Positions 11,452-21,064 are shown, counted from the stretch's first letter. The stretch: 64,000 nt of DNA from Campylobacter hyointestinalis subsp. lawsonii (GCF_013372165.1 NZ_CP053828.1:1-64000); one strand, 5' to 3'. Notes: generated from the letters alone by a model not told the origin. Numbers and translations are program-made.

Positions 11452-12948
11452 TTAAATATAGCGTGGCAAGACAAGCTCTAGAACGACTTTTTCTTCATCG
11501 CTATTTTGCTCATCAAAGTTTTGGTCATAATTTTTAAATTTGCCACGATCGTTTTGATTTCCGCTCTGTCTTTGGTCGCTAAAATTCATAGAAAGTTCGG
11601 TAAAACCCATATTTACAAGGCTATTTTTAAATTCAGCTTGATTTTGTATAAAAAGCTGCATAGTTTGGTTGTTTGAGTTGAAATTTATATGAAGATTATT
11701 TCCACGATTTATCATAGTTACTTCGACTTCGCCGAGATTTCCTGGATTTAAAGTCATATGAAATCTTGTAACTGGTGGCTTGTATTCATTTATCTTTTCT
11801 TGTAAATCACTTGCAAATGTCTCAAAAGTCTGTTTTATCTGAATATTTTTGGCCTGCATTTTTGCATTTGCGATGATATCTTTAACAAGGCTATTTTGGT
11901 TGGAATTCGTATTTGACTCGCCTGAATTGCTCTCATTTGCGCTAGTTTCTAAGCTCGTGTCTTTTAGTAAGTCTTGCAAAGAGATGCTGTTTTTATTATC
12001 AAATTTACTATTTTGCGTCTCATTTACTTGCTCTTTTATAGCTTTTTTTGTTAAATTTGCAAGGTATTCATCTATGCTAGGATCAGTTTTATGTTTTGTA
12101 GTAGGCTCTTTTATATTTGTTGTATTTGTAGTTTGTGTTTTTATCTCATTTTTTATATCGTTATTAGATTCAGCCATTTTATTAGTTAGCTTGTTATCTT
12201 TATCTATAGTGGTAGATACAGCTTTTGAAAGTGTTTTATCGCCATCTATTTTTGCTAAGGATACATCGCTTTGTTTGTTTGTTTGTTTTAAATTTAAAGA
12301 TTTTTCATCTTTTAAAATAGTTTCTTTAGGGGTAACGCTTTGAAGCAGTTTATTTAAATTTATAGTTTCATCTTTTTTTGTAGTTTGTTCTAAAACGTTT
12401 TGTACTTTTTTCTTTGTTACCTGGTCTAAAATAACTTCTTGAAAGTCAAAAAAACCGCTTTGTGCAAGTCCTTTAAACTGCTCTTTTAGTGTTGCTACGT
12501 CTTCTTTTGTGATTTTTATATTGCTAAGATTAAGATCAAATTTTTTACTTAAATTTATAAGGTCTTGTAAATTTTTTGCACCTTTTATCTCATTTACGTT
12601 TTTTTCTGTTGATAAAAGTTTGGCTAGGTTATTTGAAAGTGTTGGAAAACTACTCAACTTTTCGCCACCATTCAAAGACTCTAAAAGCCCTAAAAGCTGG
12701 ATAAAATCGGCATTTTCTAAAAGAGTTTTGGTGTCGCTTACATCTAGCTTTGTGCTATTTGTATTAGATGTTTTTTGACTTGAGATTATCTTTTTTGTAT
12801 CTTTTTCGCTGATATTTTTATTTACGCTATCTAAAACAAATGATAGAAAATCTCCACCTTCGTCGCTTCCTCCACTTAGAGTATCTGTTTTTTTAACTTG
12901 CGCTGTAGGCTGAGATACGTTATTTAATAATGAATTTAGACTTTCCAT
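11452..12948 (-). CDS. fliK: Flagellar hook-length control protein FliK
   Basis: Molecular ruler secreted during hook assembly that switches the export gate to filament substrates. 498 residues. A long Asn/Lys/Thr-rich low-complexity N-terminal part (about 1-370) precedes the globular FliK_C domain with RFHMTLNPGNLGEVEVTM near 395-412, the family signature, and QNQAEFKNSLVNMGFTELSM. It is the first gene of the fliK-flgD-flgE transcript, with a good sigma-54 promoter upstream. Confidence 0.93.
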   Translation of the reverse strand: MESLNSLLNNVSQPTAQVKKTDTLSGGSDEGGDFLSFVLDSVNKNISEKDTKKIISSQKTSNTNSTKLDVSDTKTLLENADFIQLLGLLESLNGGEKLSSFPTLSNNLAKLLSTEKNVNEIKGAKNLQDLINLSKKFDLNLSNIKITKEDVATLKEQFKGLAQSGFFDFQEVILDQVTKKKVQNVLEQTTKKDETINLNKLLQSVTPKETILKDEKSLNLKQTNKQSDVSLAKIDGDKTLSKAVSTTIDKDNKLTNKMAESNNDIKNEIKTQTTNTTNIKEPTTKHKTDPSIDEYLANLTKKAIKEQVNETQNSKFDNKNSISLQDLLKDTSLETSANESNSGESNTNSNQNSLVKDIIANAKMQAKNIQIKQTFETFASDLQEKINEYKPPVTRFHMTLNPGNLGEVEVTMINRGNNLHINFNSNNQTMQLFIQNQAEFKNSLVNMGFTELSMNFSDQRQSGNQNDRGKFKNYDQNFDEQNSDEEKVVLELVLPRYI

Positions 12949-12979
12949 AAAGTATCCTAAAAATATTTTTGAGATATAT

Positions 12980-12997
12980 ATGCAAAAATTATTCCAA
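12980..12997 (-). promoter_or_regulatory. Sigma-54 (RpoN) promoter of fliK-flgD-flgE
   Basis: The minus strand reads TTTGGAATAATTTTTGCAT. It has GG and GC exactly 10 bases apart (GG-N10-GC) in a TTGGAA/TTTGC context, matching the -24/-12 consensus. It lies 34-46 bases upstream of the fliK ATG. Middle flagellar genes of Campylobacter are known to depend on RpoN with FlgSR. Confidence 0.8.
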
Positions 12998-13023
12998 AAT
13001 CTATATTTTTAAATTTTTTTAAG

Positions 13024-13045
13024 TTTAAGCCTATTTAGGCTTAAA
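13024..13045. terminator. Hairpin between esterase gene and fliK
   Basis: TTTAAGCCTA (13024-13033), two-base loop, TAGGCTTAAA (13036-13045). It is downstream of the minus-strand esterase gene and upstream of fliK, so it is probably the esterase terminator. Only A-runs follow on the minus strand, so it is not a classical U-tract terminator. The same AAGCCTA/TAGGCTT core recurs at 48874-48904. Confidence 0.45.
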
Positions 13046-13180
13046 AATACGATTAATTATGGAAAAACAGATCTAGGCGTGGAGATGATTTGAGATATTA
13101 CAAAGTATGATAAGCTAGATACAAAGTATATATGGAGACGTTAAATTTACAAGGTAATAAAAATATAATTTAGTTTTTAA

Positions 13181-14020
13181 TTATTCAAGATGCTTTTTTG
13201 CATCTTGATCTAAAATCTCATCTATCATTAAAGACATCGCTTTTGGTATCACGCTACCGTGAGTTTCATTTTCAAACATTTTAAATTTGACCCAGCAACC
13301 ACTTTGTAAGCCTATCCGATCGGCTAAATTCTTTGCATTTATAGTATGAATTTTGCCTCTTTGTCTTTCTAAACTGCCAATTGTGATGTAAATTTCAGGG
13401 CAACTTTTTAAAGTGATATTTTGCGGTAAAAAAGAACCATCGCCCCACCATAAAGACGGCGAAGCAATGAAATAATAATGAAACGTATCGCTTGACTTAA
13501 GCAAAGCATTTAATGCAAATAACGCTCCAAAAGAATGGCCAAAAATAGCGCGTTTTGGAGAACTTACGTTATAGCTTTTTTCTATAGAAGGTATGATGCT
13601 AGTTTTTACAAATTCCAAAAATATGTCTGCATTTCCGCCTTTACTAAACTCTTCTTTGGTTACTTTTGGCGTGTAGTCCTTAGTCCTTTTTAAAGTATCA
13701 AAAGCCAAATCGCTATCATATCCTATAGCAACGATCAATAAATTTGAAGCTTTATCTATAAAACTATCTGCATATAAATTTAAAAGAGTAGGAAAAAACG
13801 CATTGCCATCAAGAGTATATATGACTGTTAATTCGCTTGTTTGGCGCTTAGTTTTTGCGGTAAAAACCTTATATCTTGTACTGTTATTTTCAAAATAAAA
13901 CGGACTATGTATTTCAAAAATCTCATACGCTTTACTGCTGATCTTTGGTATTTCATTTGATGGTTTTGCAAGTAAATTTATACACAAAAAAGCGCCAAGC
14001 AACAATATAAAAGTTTTCAT
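13181..14020 (-). CDS. Periplasmic alpha/beta-hydrolase, siderophore (enterobactin) esterase type
   Basis: 279-residue esterase of the esterase-D/IroE/Fes-like family. It has an N-terminal signal peptide (about 1-18), the nucleophile elbow GHSFGA with Ser163, and the C-terminal His254 in ETHGSV. C. jejuni has the related periplasmic trilactone esterase Cee (Cj1376), which hydrolyses ferric enterobactin in the periplasm; this gene is probably equivalent, but the substrate is inferred. Monocistronic, on the minus strand, between tRNA-Val and the flagellar operon. No Fur box was obvious upstream. Confidence 0.75.
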   Translation of the reverse strand: MKTFILLLGAFLCINLLAKPSNEIPKISSKAYEIFEIHSPFYFENNSTRYKVFTAKTKRQTSELTVIYTLDGNAFFPTLLNLYADSFIDKASNLLIVAIGYDSDLAFDTLKRTKDYTPKVTKEEFSKGGNADIFLEFVKTSIIPSIEKSYNVSSPKRAIFGHSFGALFALNALLKSSDTFHYYFIASPSLWWGDGSFLPQNITLKSCPEIYITIGSLERQRGKIHTINAKNLADRIGLQSGCWVKFKMFENETHGSVIPKAMSLMIDEILDQDAKKHLE

Positions 14021-14072
14021 GCAAGTAACCTTGATAAAAAAGGGTAATTTATAAAGATAAAACTAGAATAAA

Positions 14073-14148
14073 TGGTGGCTCTAACAGGACTTGAACCTGT
14101 GACCCCCACCATGTCAAGGTGATGCTCTACCAACTGAGCTATAGAACC
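14073..14148 (-). tRNA. tRNA-Val (anticodon GAC)
   Basis: Minus-strand cloverleaf: acceptor GGTTCTA pairs with TAGAGCC, the D-arm contains AGCTCAGTTGGTAGAGC, the anticodon loop TTGACAT gives GAC, and the T-arm contains GGTTCAAGTCC. The gene encodes its own 3' CCA. A TATAAT box lies 11 bases upstream. Confidence 0.97.
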
Positions 14149-14158
14149 AAAGGGGGAT

Positions 14159-14164
14159 ATTATA
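14159..14164 (-). promoter_or_regulatory. -10 box of the tRNA-Val promoter
   Basis: TATAAT on the minus strand, 10-15 bases before the tRNA 5' end, in context GATTGTATAATATCC. Confidence 0.75.
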
Positions 14165-14176
14165 CAATCTTATCAC

Positions 14177-14204
14177 TTAAATTTGGGTAAAAACCCAAAT
14201 TTAA
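14177..14204 (-). terminator. Hairpin overlapping the hemJ stop codon
   Basis: Arms TTAAATTTGGGT (14177-14188) and ACCCAAATTTAA (14193-14204) with a four-base loop. It includes the hemJ stop. No U-tract follows it on the minus strand, so termination efficiency is uncertain; the tRNA promoter begins just downstream. Confidence 0.5.
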
Positions 14205-14647
14205 ATCAAATTCGCCTTTACTATCATAGCATATATGATTATAAACATAATTATAGTAGGCACTTCATTATACATTCTAAAGAATTTGCCACTTTTTTTA
14301 CAGCGATTTTCTTTAAATTGTTTTAGATAATATCCTAAACTAAAATGATAAGCTATCAAAATAACAACGCAAAGTAGTTTGATATGAAAATATCCAGCTT
14401 TCATAAGCTCAGGCTTAGCAAACACAAGTATAGCAAGTCCGCTAAGAAGCGTAACTCCCATAGCTATCCAGCCTATACCATTATAAAGTTTGCTTTCTTG
14501 GATTTTTACCACATCGACAAATCCATGATTTTGTATGTGTTCTGCGTGATAAACATAAAGTCTTGGCTGATAAAAAAGCATAGCCATCCACGATATAAAA
14601 GCTACGTAATGCAACCATTTAATCCATAAATAAGCTTCATAGCTCAT
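14201..14647 (-). CDS. hemJ: Protoporphyrinogen oxidase HemJ
   Basis: Integral membrane enzyme converting protoporphyrinogen IX to protoporphyrin IX. 148 residues from the ATG at 14647, chosen because GAGGAG stands 7 bases before it; an upstream in-frame TTG has no such site. Seen: the family opening YLWIKWLHYVAFISWMAMLF with a conserved His, then LFYQPRLYVYH, four hydrophobic segments, and EVPTIIMFIIIYAMI at the end. A possible terminator hairpin overlaps its stop codon. Confidence 0.9.
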   Translation of the reverse strand: MSYEAYLWIKWLHYVAFISWMAMLFYQPRLYVYHAEHIQNHGFVDVVKIQESKLYNGIGWIAMGVTLLSGLAILVFAKPELMKAGYFHIKLLCVVILIAYHFSLGYYLKQFKENRCKKSGKFFRMYNEVPTIIMFIIIYAMIVKANLI

Positions 14648-14709
14648 TTTGTAACTCCTCAATAAAATTTTTCGTTAGTATAACATACAAAAATTTAAAT
14701 TTCTCTAGA

Positions 14710-15072
14710 CTAGCCTAAAATAGACGCTTTTCGCCTTTCAAACTCATCTTTGCTTATCGCGCCACTTTGGTATAAATCATATAATTTCTCTATATTTTTA
14801 AGATTTTGAGTCTGGCTAAGGGATTTTTCAAGATTGTTTATATCATTTACTTCATAAACCATTTTAGAAGTTAAAAATATATCTACTAGCCACCAAATTC
14901 CCCAAATAGCAAGAAAAAGATAACCTACTAAAAATATAGCTGTGAAACTTCCGACCCAAAAAAGTAAAAGCTGTAAAATTCCGCTCAAAAATTTACCACA
15001 ATAAATTCTATGAGCACCAAAACCGCCTAAGAAAAACCAAAGCGCATACGCTATATAGATATTTCTAGTCAC
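14710..15072 (-). CDS. TM2-domain membrane protein with SHOCT-like tail
   Basis: 120 residues. Residues 1-70 form a TM2 domain: YALWFFLGGFGAHRIYCGKF, then two membrane helices and WWLVDIFLTSKMV, with the charged D/F/T motif. The tail NIEKLYDLYQSGAISKDEFERRKASIL is a SHOCT-like oligomerisation helix pair. Molecular function is unknown for the family. It overlaps the lspA stop by one base, so it is the last gene of glmM-lspA-TM2. Confidence 0.88.
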   Translation of the reverse strand: MTRNIYIAYALWFFLGGFGAHRIYCGKFLSGILQLLLFWVGSFTAIFLVGYLFLAIWGIWWLVDIFLTSKMVYEVNDINNLEKSLSQTQNLKNIEKLYDLYQSGAISKDEFERRKASILG

Positions 15073-15515
15073 TATTTTTTCCTATATAAAAAACTTTGTA
15101 TCAAAATGATAACTATAGCTAGATCGATCATCATATCTGCGAAGTTAAATACGGCAAAATTAAACCATTTATGCCAAAATATATAATCCACAACTCCGCC
15201 ATGAACGAAACGATCAAGTATATTTGAGCAGCCACCGCCAAGCAAAAGCCCAAACGCGGCACTATGAGATCTCAAAAGCTCTTTTTGACCAAAAAGATAG
15301 CCTAAAAGAACGGCGATAAGAGCTAGTTGGATATATTTTAAATTTTCACCCAAAAACGAAAACATAGAAAAAGCAACGCCTTTATTATAGACCAAAATCA
15401 GATCTATAAATTCGCTTTTATATCTAAACCCGTTTAAAAATATCCATTTTATGATCTGATCAACAGCAAAAACAGCAGCAAAATACGATAGAAATTTAAA
15501 AACCACTCTACTCAT
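15072..15515 (-). CDS. lspA: Lipoprotein signal peptidase (signal peptidase II)
   Basis: Inner-membrane aspartyl protease that cleaves prolipoprotein signal peptides. 147 residues with four membrane helices. Catalytic aspartates are visible in [15 protein letters not shown] and FNFADMMID, and the family motif [11 protein letters not shown] is present. It overlaps the 3' end of glmM by 8 bases. Confidence 0.96.
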   Translation of the reverse strand: MSRVVFKFLSYFAAVFAVDQIIKWIFLNGFRYKSEFIDLILVYNKGVAFSMFSFLGENLKYIQLALIAVLLGYLFGQKELLRSHSAAFGLLLGGGCSNILDRFVHGGVVDYIFWHKWFNFAVFNFADMMIDLAIVIILIQSFLYRKK

Positions 15516-16848
15516 TTAATGCTTTTGTAAAGAATTTTTCAACTTCGGACATTTTTTTAGCTACCAACGCCTCATCACGTCCTTCAAGCAAAAGCCTTAT
15601 AACGTTTTCTGTACCAGAATATCTAAATAGTGTTCTTATTCCTATTTTTTTGAGTTCATCTTCGAGTTCTTTAAGACCTTTGATGCTATCAAGAGGTTTT
15701 TTATCTGCTACTTTTAAATTTAAAAGCTTTTGTGGATATGGTTTTATAACATCAAATATCTCACTTGCTTTTTTGCTTTTTGCAAGCAAACAAGCACTAA
15801 CTTGAAGCGCTGAAACAAGCCCGTCGCCAGTCTTTGAAAAATCACTAAATATAATATGACCGCTCTGTTCGCCGCCAAAATTTATACCATTTTCTTTCAT
15901 CATCTCAAGAACAAATTTATCGCCCACGTTTGAGCGAAGTAGTTTGATTTTATGTTTTACTAGATAGTCATCAAGCGCAGCATTACTCATCACAGTAGTT
16001 ACTATCTCTTTTTTATCAAGCATCTTATTTTCATCAAGATAAGTTGCTAAAATACCAAGTAGAGCGTCGCCATCAACGACCCTGCCATTTTCATCTACGA
16101 CTACTAGTCTATCAGCATCGCCATCAAAAGCAAAACCGATATCTGCTCTTAAATGTTTAACCTCTTTAGCCAAATTCTCAGGATGTAAAGCACCGCAATT
16201 TAAATTTATATTTCCGCCGTTTGGCTCATCATTTAGCACGATTATCTCAGCACCTAGCTCGCTAAATACCGTAGGAGCGACTTTATAAACAGCGCCGTTT
16301 GCCACGTCCAAAACAACTCGCAAACCTTTTAAGGTAAGCTTAGCTGGAAATGAGTTTTTGATATGAACTATGTATCTGCCGATCACATCATCGATCCTTT
16401 TTGACTGACCGATCTCAAGTCCTGTTTTTTGGTTTGCATTTATCATTTCATCATTATAAAATATATCTTCTATCGCTTTTTCAGCCTCAACATTTAGTTT
16501 GTTTCCAAAACTATCAAAAAATTTGATGCCATTATCATCAAACGGATTGTGACTCGCACTTATCATTATGCCAGCATCGCATCTCATATCTTCGGTTAAA
16601 AACGCTATTGCAGGAGTTGGCATAGGTCCTATTTGTATCACATTATATCCTACAGCAGTTAGTCCAGCGACGATAGAAGTTTCTATCATATAGCCACTTT
16701 TTCTAGTATCTTTTCCGACTAATATCTTATTTGTAATTGAGTTTTTACGAAAATAAATTCCAGCAGCCATAGCTAGACGCATCGCAGTCATCGCATTTAG
16801 CTTTTCTCCGGCTCTGCCTCTAACTCCATCAGTTCCAAAAAGCTTCAT
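15508..16848 (-). CDS. glmM: Phosphoglucosamine mutase
   Basis: Interconverts glucosamine-6-phosphate and glucosamine-1-phosphate for UDP-GlcNAc, the precursor of peptidoglycan and of the sugar nucleotides made at 57-64 kb. 446 residues. The active phosphoserine loop is [19 protein letters not shown] (about 93-111), the metal loop is [10 protein letters not shown], the sugar loop is GGEQSGHI, and the phosphate-binding loop is [12 protein letters not shown] near the C-terminus. First gene of glmM-lspA-TM2. Confidence 0.98.
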   Translation of the reverse strand: MKLFGTDGVRGRAGEKLNAMTAMRLAMAAGIYFRKNSITNKILVGKDTRKSGYMIETSIVAGLTAVGYNVIQIGPMPTPAIAFLTEDMRCDAGIMISASHNPFDDNGIKFFDSFGNKLNVEAEKAIEDIFYNDEMINANQKTGLEIGQSKRIDDVIGRYIVHIKNSFPAKLTLKGLRVVLDVANGAVYKVAPTVFSELGAEIIVLNDEPNGGNINLNCGALHPENLAKEVKHLRADIGFAFDGDADRLVVVDENGRVVDGDALLGILATYLDENKMLDKKEIVTTVMSNAALDDYLVKHKIKLLRSNVGDKFVLEMMKENGINFGGEQSGHIIFSDFSKTGDGLVSALQVSACLLAKSKKASEIFDVIKPYPQKLLNLKVADKKPLDSIKGLKELEDELKKIGIRTLFRYSGTENVIRLLLEGRDEALVAKKMSEVEKFFTKALNE

Positions 16849-17002
16849 AATTTTGCCTTCTTTTGATTTTTAATGTTAAAATTTAAAACGCATTTTAGCA
16901 AAAAGATTTTAAATTTGATACATATAAACATTTAAAATTTAAAAGAAAAGATTTGATGATTAAATTTGACTTAAATTCAGATTTATTTAATTATCTTTAG
17001 GG

Positions 17003-17008
17003 TATAAT
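17003..17008 (+). promoter_or_regulatory. -10 box of the rpsT-prfA promoter
   Basis: TATAAT in TTTAGGGTATAATCACC, 30 bases before the rpsT ATG. The upstream stretch is T/A periodic rather than a clear -35, as is usual in Campylobacter. Confidence 0.75.
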
Positions 17009-17038
17009 CACCGACTAAAATTATGAAAAAGGTAAGTT

Positions 17039-17305
17039 ATGGCAAACCACAAATCTGCTGAAAAAAGAGCAAGACAAACTATAAAAAGAACTGAGAGAAA
17101 TAGATTTTACCGCACAAGACTTAAAAATTTAACCAAAGCGGTAAGAGTTGCAGTAGCAAAGGGCGACAAAGACGCTGCTCTACTTCTTTTAAAAGATGTA
17201 AATAAAAACTTCCACAGCTTTGTAAGCAAAGGATTTCTTAAAAAAGAAACCGCTTCTAGAAAAGTTAGTCGCTTAGCAAAGTTAGTAAATACATTAGCTG
17301 CATAA
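17039..17305 (+). CDS. rpsT: 30S ribosomal protein S20
   Basis: 88 residues, highly basic and helical, with the family opening [14 protein letters not shown] and the segment [16 protein letters not shown]. It binds 16S rRNA early in 30S assembly. A good ribosome-binding site, AAAGGTAAGTT, precedes the ATG. It lies 11 bases upstream of prfA, the usual Campylobacter pairing. Confidence 0.98.
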   Translation: MANHKSAEKRARQTIKRTERNRFYRTRLKNLTKAVRVAVAKGDKDAALLLLKDVNKNFHSFVSKGFLKKETASRKVSRLAKLVNTLAA

Positions 17306-17316
17306 TTTAAATTTAA

Positions 17317-18384
17317 ATGTTAGCTGACAAACTACGTCCCTTTTTAGATCGCTACGATGAGCTAGATACTCTGCTTAGCGATCCATCAGTCATAAATGAT
17401 ATATCTCGTATGACTAAACTCTCAAAAGAGCAAAGAAACTTAGAACCTATAAAAGACGCCACCGATAGATACTTAAATATCTTAAACTCTATAGAAGAAA
17501 ATAAAACTCTACTTGAAGATCTAGAACTAGGCGAACTTGCTAAAGATGAATTAAAAGCGCTAGAAACAGAGCTTCCAAAGCTAGAAGAAGAGATAAAGCT
17601 TTTGCTTCTTCCAAAAGATCCAAATGATGAGAAAAATATCTTTTTAGAACTACGCGCTGGTACCGGCGGCGATGAGGCGGCTTTGTTTGTAGGAGACTTA
17701 GCTACTGCTTATATGAGATATACTGAGGAGCGTGGCTACAAATACGAAATAGTAAGTTCAAGCGAGGGAAGTGCGGGTGGATATAAGGAGCTTATCTTAC
17801 TTATAAAAGGTGAAGGTGCTTATTCAAGACTTAAGTATGAAGGCGGAACACACAGAGTTCAAAGAGTGCCTGAAACTGAAAGTCAAGGTAGAGTGCATAC
17901 TTCAGCTATCACAGTGGCGATTATGCCTGAAATTGAAGATAGCGAGATAGATATAAACCCAAACGATCTTAAAATAGACGTTATGAGAAGCTCAGGTCAT
18001 GGCGGACAGTCAGTAAATACCACAGATAGCGCAGTGCGTGTAACTCACATACCAACAGGCTTAGTCGTCGTAAATCAAGATGGTAAAAGCCAACACAAAA
18101 ACAAAGACGCTGCTATAAAAGTCCTAAAAGCTAGGCTTTATGATATGCAAGAAAATGAACGTAGAGAAAAAGAGAGCAAAGAGCGAAAAGATCAAGTAGG
18201 AACAGGCGATAGAAGTGGTCGTATCCGCACATACAACTACCCGCAAAACCGCATCAGTGATCACCGCATCAATCTCACTCTTTATAGGCTAGATGCTATA
18301 ATGGCAGCAGGACTTTTTGATGAGATCATAGATCCACTCATCGCCCACTACCAAGCAGAAGCCATAGCAAACGCCGGACTATAG
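17317..18384 (+). CDS. prfA: Peptide chain release factor 1
   Basis: Recognises UAA/UAG and triggers peptide release. 355 residues. The catalytic GGQ is in [18 protein letters not shown] (near 230) and the domain is full length. It is followed by a short gap and then the 3' end of a broken gene on the opposite strand. Confidence 0.98.
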   Translation: MLADKLRPFLDRYDELDTLLSDPSVINDISRMTKLSKEQRNLEPIKDATDRYLNILNSIEENKTLLEDLELGELAKDELKALETELPKLEEEIKLLLLPKDPNDEKNIFLELRAGTGGDEAALFVGDLATAYMRYTEERGYKYEIVSSSEGSAGGYKELILLIKGEGAYSRLKYEGGTHRVQRVPETESQGRVHTSAITVAIMPEIEDSEIDINPNDLKIDVMRSSGHGGQSVNTTDSAVRVTHIPTGLVVVNQDGKSQHKNKDAAIKVLKARLYDMQENERREKESKERKDQVGTGDRSGRIRTYNYPQNRISDHRINLTLYRLDAIMAAGLFDEIIDPLIAHYQAEAIANAGL

Positions 18385-18404
18385 CCGGTAGCAAATAGCT
18401 TATT

Positions 18405-20031
18405 TTATCTATTTGAATTTTGACTTGCGACTTTTAAATAATCATAAATATAACTTTTATATGATTTTGTGAGATTTTTATCTTTGCAAGTCTCAACCGC
18501 TCCACAAAGCTTTCTCATCGCGTAGATCGCTTCAAAATATTTGTTTGGCTTGATTTGCATAAGCTCTAAAAGCACAGAAGTATTTAGTCCAAGCTCACTT
18601 AACTCAGTAGTCGCGAGTTTTTGTATCTCCTCACTACCTTTTGTATAAAAACCGGTTATAAAAAATGGATTTTTATGCGGTAAAAGCAAGTCGTTTTCTT
18701 TTAGCCCCAAGATCCCATGATGATCCCCAAAATATGCAAAGACATAAGGTTTATTCGTATTTTTCATAAATTTATCAAAGTCCAAAGTCGCATCACTAAG
18801 ATCTATCTGTCTTTTATAATAATCACTAAGAGCCAAAGCCTGATCTTTAGGATAAAACTTATCAAGCCCATACTCTACCTTACTCGCTCTGTCATAAGGC
18901 ACATGTTCATCAATAGTAGTGGCATAGAGATAAATAGCGGCTCTTTATCTCTATGCTTGTCGTAAATTTCCTTTACATACTCACCTAGCTTTTTAGAAAA
19001 TATCTTCTCTTATATGAGTCTCCATTTTTAAATTCTTTACCGCACTCAAGATCGTATGGGTGAAAATATTTATCAACTCCTAGATCCTTATATGCGTTAT
19101 AAACGTTAAAATATTTTGGCATCAATGGATTTAGCGAAATGACGTAGTATCCATGCTCTTTTAACATTTTAGGTAGTGAATGACTCAAATGCTCTGTTAC
19201 ATTGTAAAATACGGTAGATGAATTTACCCCAAAATCATTTACGCTAAGCCCTGTTAAAATCTCAAATTCGCTCTTAAAAGTCCCCCCCCCCCAAAGGTAT
19301 GAACTCTAGCTAGTGATTTAAATTTAAAATCATCTCCTTTAAACATATCTACTTGCTTTAGATCGCCTTTATAGTACGCAGTGGATTCTTGCAAAAAAAG
19401 AACTAAATTTGGCTTTAAATTTGATACTTTATAAGGATGCTCATTTTATCTTCAAAATATGGATAAGAATCATCAAAATACGGCGCTTGATAGCTCATAT
19501 TTACTAAAGACATCGCGAGATTCATATTTATCTCTTTGGCTTCTGGAAATGTTTTTAGCCAATTTTCCATAATAAATTTTTGGCGTATTAAAATATAGTT
19601 ACTAAAGATCAAAGTCCAAAAATAGAGATAATTCTAAATTTAATACTTACTCTTTTTGTGTCACGATATGCAAATATACCAAAAAGTAGCACCAAAATAT
19701 ATAGCAAAATTATAAATATAAGCTCTTTATACTCAGGTATTCAGTTTTCAGTGTCGAAAAATAGTAAAAAATCAGACAAAAACATAGGTTTTTTATAGTA
19801 ATGATAAGTTAAATTTGATATATAATAAACGCATACAAGCAAGGTACTAGCAAAATTTACGCTCCTTAGCCATTGCCCGCTTAGTGCAAATATCGCTAAA
19901 AATAGTATTCCAAACTGCAAAGCAGTAAAAATAATCGCCACTGGAGTGACTTTAAACCTAGCGATCAAAACCATTGCAAATACAAAAAACGCGAAAGTCA
20001 AAACATACGAAACATACTTCATCAATCCCAC
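18405..20031 (-). pseudogene. Broken LTA-synthase-like (sulfatase-fold) transferase gene
   Basis: Reading the minus strand from about 20025 gives membrane helices (from MKYVSYVLTFAFF, ending near FLLFFDTEN), an in-frame TGA at 19741-19743, another helix (ELIFIILLYILVLLFGIFAY), a frameshift near 19612, another near 19437, then the catalytic opening PNLVLFLQESTAYYKGDL. A run of 11 G (19282-19292) follows, then TFKSEFEILTGLS, a frameshift near 19003, one near 18915, and the C-terminal metal-site part FAYFGDHHG. Joined, the parts make one phosphoglycerol/phosphoethanolamine-transferase-like protein of about 530 residues. Six lesions make it non-functional here; the G-run suggests it was once phase-variable. 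Confidence 0.85.
19282..19292 (-). repeat. G11 homopolymer tract (C11 on plus strand)
   Basis: Eleven G on the coding strand of the broken transferase, at the position encoding HTF-(G)n-TFKSEF. Nine or twelve G would keep the frame; eleven puts it out of frame. This is typical of Campylobacter slipped-strand phase-variable tracts. Confidence 0.9.
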
Positions 20032-20047
20032 CCCCCCCTTTTTTTTT
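20031..20047 (-). repeat. A9G8 tract in the ribosome-binding region of the broken transferase
   Basis: On the minus strand nine A followed by eight G, then TGGGATTGATG. A TAA is in frame just upstream, so translation must start after the tract, at GTG, TTG or ATG. The G-run therefore acts as, or is part of, the Shine-Dalgarno region rather than as a coding repeat. Confidence 0.7.
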
Positions 20048-20163
20048 AATTTTTATTTAAGAAGCAATAACAAAATATATTCATAAATAGCTAAGATTAT
20101 ACTAAATTTAGGATTTAAAGTTTCTAAAATAGCTTAATTTTTTCTAAATATTGCAATAAATGC

Positions 20164-20169
20164 TATAAT
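20164..20169 (+). promoter_or_regulatory. -10 box of the YjbR-family gene
   Basis: TATAAT in AATGCTATAATATCC, 32 bases before the ATG, followed by AAAAAAGGATAAAT as ribosome-binding site. Confidence 0.65.
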
Positions 20170-20200
20170 ATCCATCTTTTAAAACTAAAAAAGGATAAAT

Positions 20201-20551
20201 ATGACTAAAGAAGCCGTGTTTGTATATGTCCAAAAAAAGTATGGTACGACACCTGATTATCCTTGGGAAAGATACCCAAAATACGCTGTTTTAAGGCATT
20301 TGAAAAATAAAAAATGGTATGGAGTTTTTCTTTGCATACCAAGAAACAAGCTAGGATTAAACGGAGATGATATGGTCGATATTTTAAATTTAAAGTGTGA
20401 AAAAGATATGGCTATTTTGTTAAAAGATGACAAAACTATATTTCAAGCGTACCATATGAACAAAAAGAACTGGATATCGATCTTACTTGAAGAAGCGAAC
20501 GAAGAGATGGTCTTAGATCTCATCGCTCAGAGTTATGAGCTAACTCTTTAA
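20201..20551 (+). CDS. MmcQ/YjbR family protein
   Basis: 116 residues of the YjbR/CyaY-like fold, a family of unknown molecular function. Family features visible: the opening FVYVQKKYGTTPDYPWERYPKYAVLRH, then KKWYGVFLCIPRNKLGL, and the end HMNKKNWISILL with the aromatic/Lys motif of the family followed by the SYELT tail. It is monocistronic and converges end to end with the isochorismatase gene, one base apart. Confidence 0.85.
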   Translation: MTKEAVFVYVQKKYGTTPDYPWERYPKYAVLRHLKNKKWYGVFLCIPRNKLGLNGDDMVDILNLKCEKDMAILLKDDKTIFQAYHMNKKNWISILLEEANEEMVLDLIAQSYELTL

Positions 20552-21055
20552 CTATTTTATTAAGTTTGAGATATTTTTAAATTTAGTATGCTCGGCACTT
20601 TTTATCATCTCAAAGGCTATCATTTCAGCAGATTTTATCTTTGCTTCTTTTAAATTTAAAAAAGCAAGTTCTTTATTTCTTTCGTTTCTACTACCCACGC
20701 ACTCATCAATGAGCGTTACGCCAAAGCCATTTTGAATGAGATCTAAAGCCGTTTGATATACGCAGATATGAGCTTCAACGCCGATTAAAATCACGCTTTT
20801 AAACCCTGAAATTTCATCTTTTATAGCGTTAAAGGCTGAAAATTCTAATTTCTCAAATATCTTAGAGTTTATCAAATTTGCTATATTGCTATCAGTCTCG
20901 CCAAGACCTTTTTTATACTGCTCAGTAGCGATTATTTTTAGCCCTAATTCATTTGCTATTTTTAGAAATTTCACGCTATTAGCCACCAAATTTTTATCAC
21001 TCATCACGCTTAAAAGCTTAGTTTGCATATCGATAACTACAACCACACTATCCAT
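20552..21055 (-). CDS. Isochorismatase-family cysteine hydrolase
   Basis: 167 residues. Catalytic triad pattern of the family: Asp in VVVIDMQTKLL (Asp9), Lys in EQYKKGLGET or FEKLEFSAF, and the nucleophilic Cys in GVEAHICVYQTALDL (Cys about 108). It lacks the extra motifs that would say nicotinamidase; the short form resembles YcaC/hydrolase-1 types, so the substrate is unknown. It lies 9 bases downstream of the exonuclease gene and is probably co-transcribed. Confidence 0.85.
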   Translation of the reverse strand: MDSVVVVIDMQTKLLSVMSDKNLVANSVKFLKIANELGLKIIATEQYKKGLGETDSNIANLINSKIFEKLEFSAFNAIKDEISGFKSVILIGVEAHICVYQTALDLIQNGFGVTLIDECVGSRNERNKELAFLNLKEAKIKSAEMIAFEMIKSAEHTKFKNISNLIK

Positions 21056-21064
21056 AATCTCTCC

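Noticed and set aside
11849-12343. 164-codon open frame on the plus strand opposite fliK
   Set aside because: It mirrors low-complexity fliK codons, is all Phe/Ser/Leu/Val, has no ribosome site and no family resemblance.
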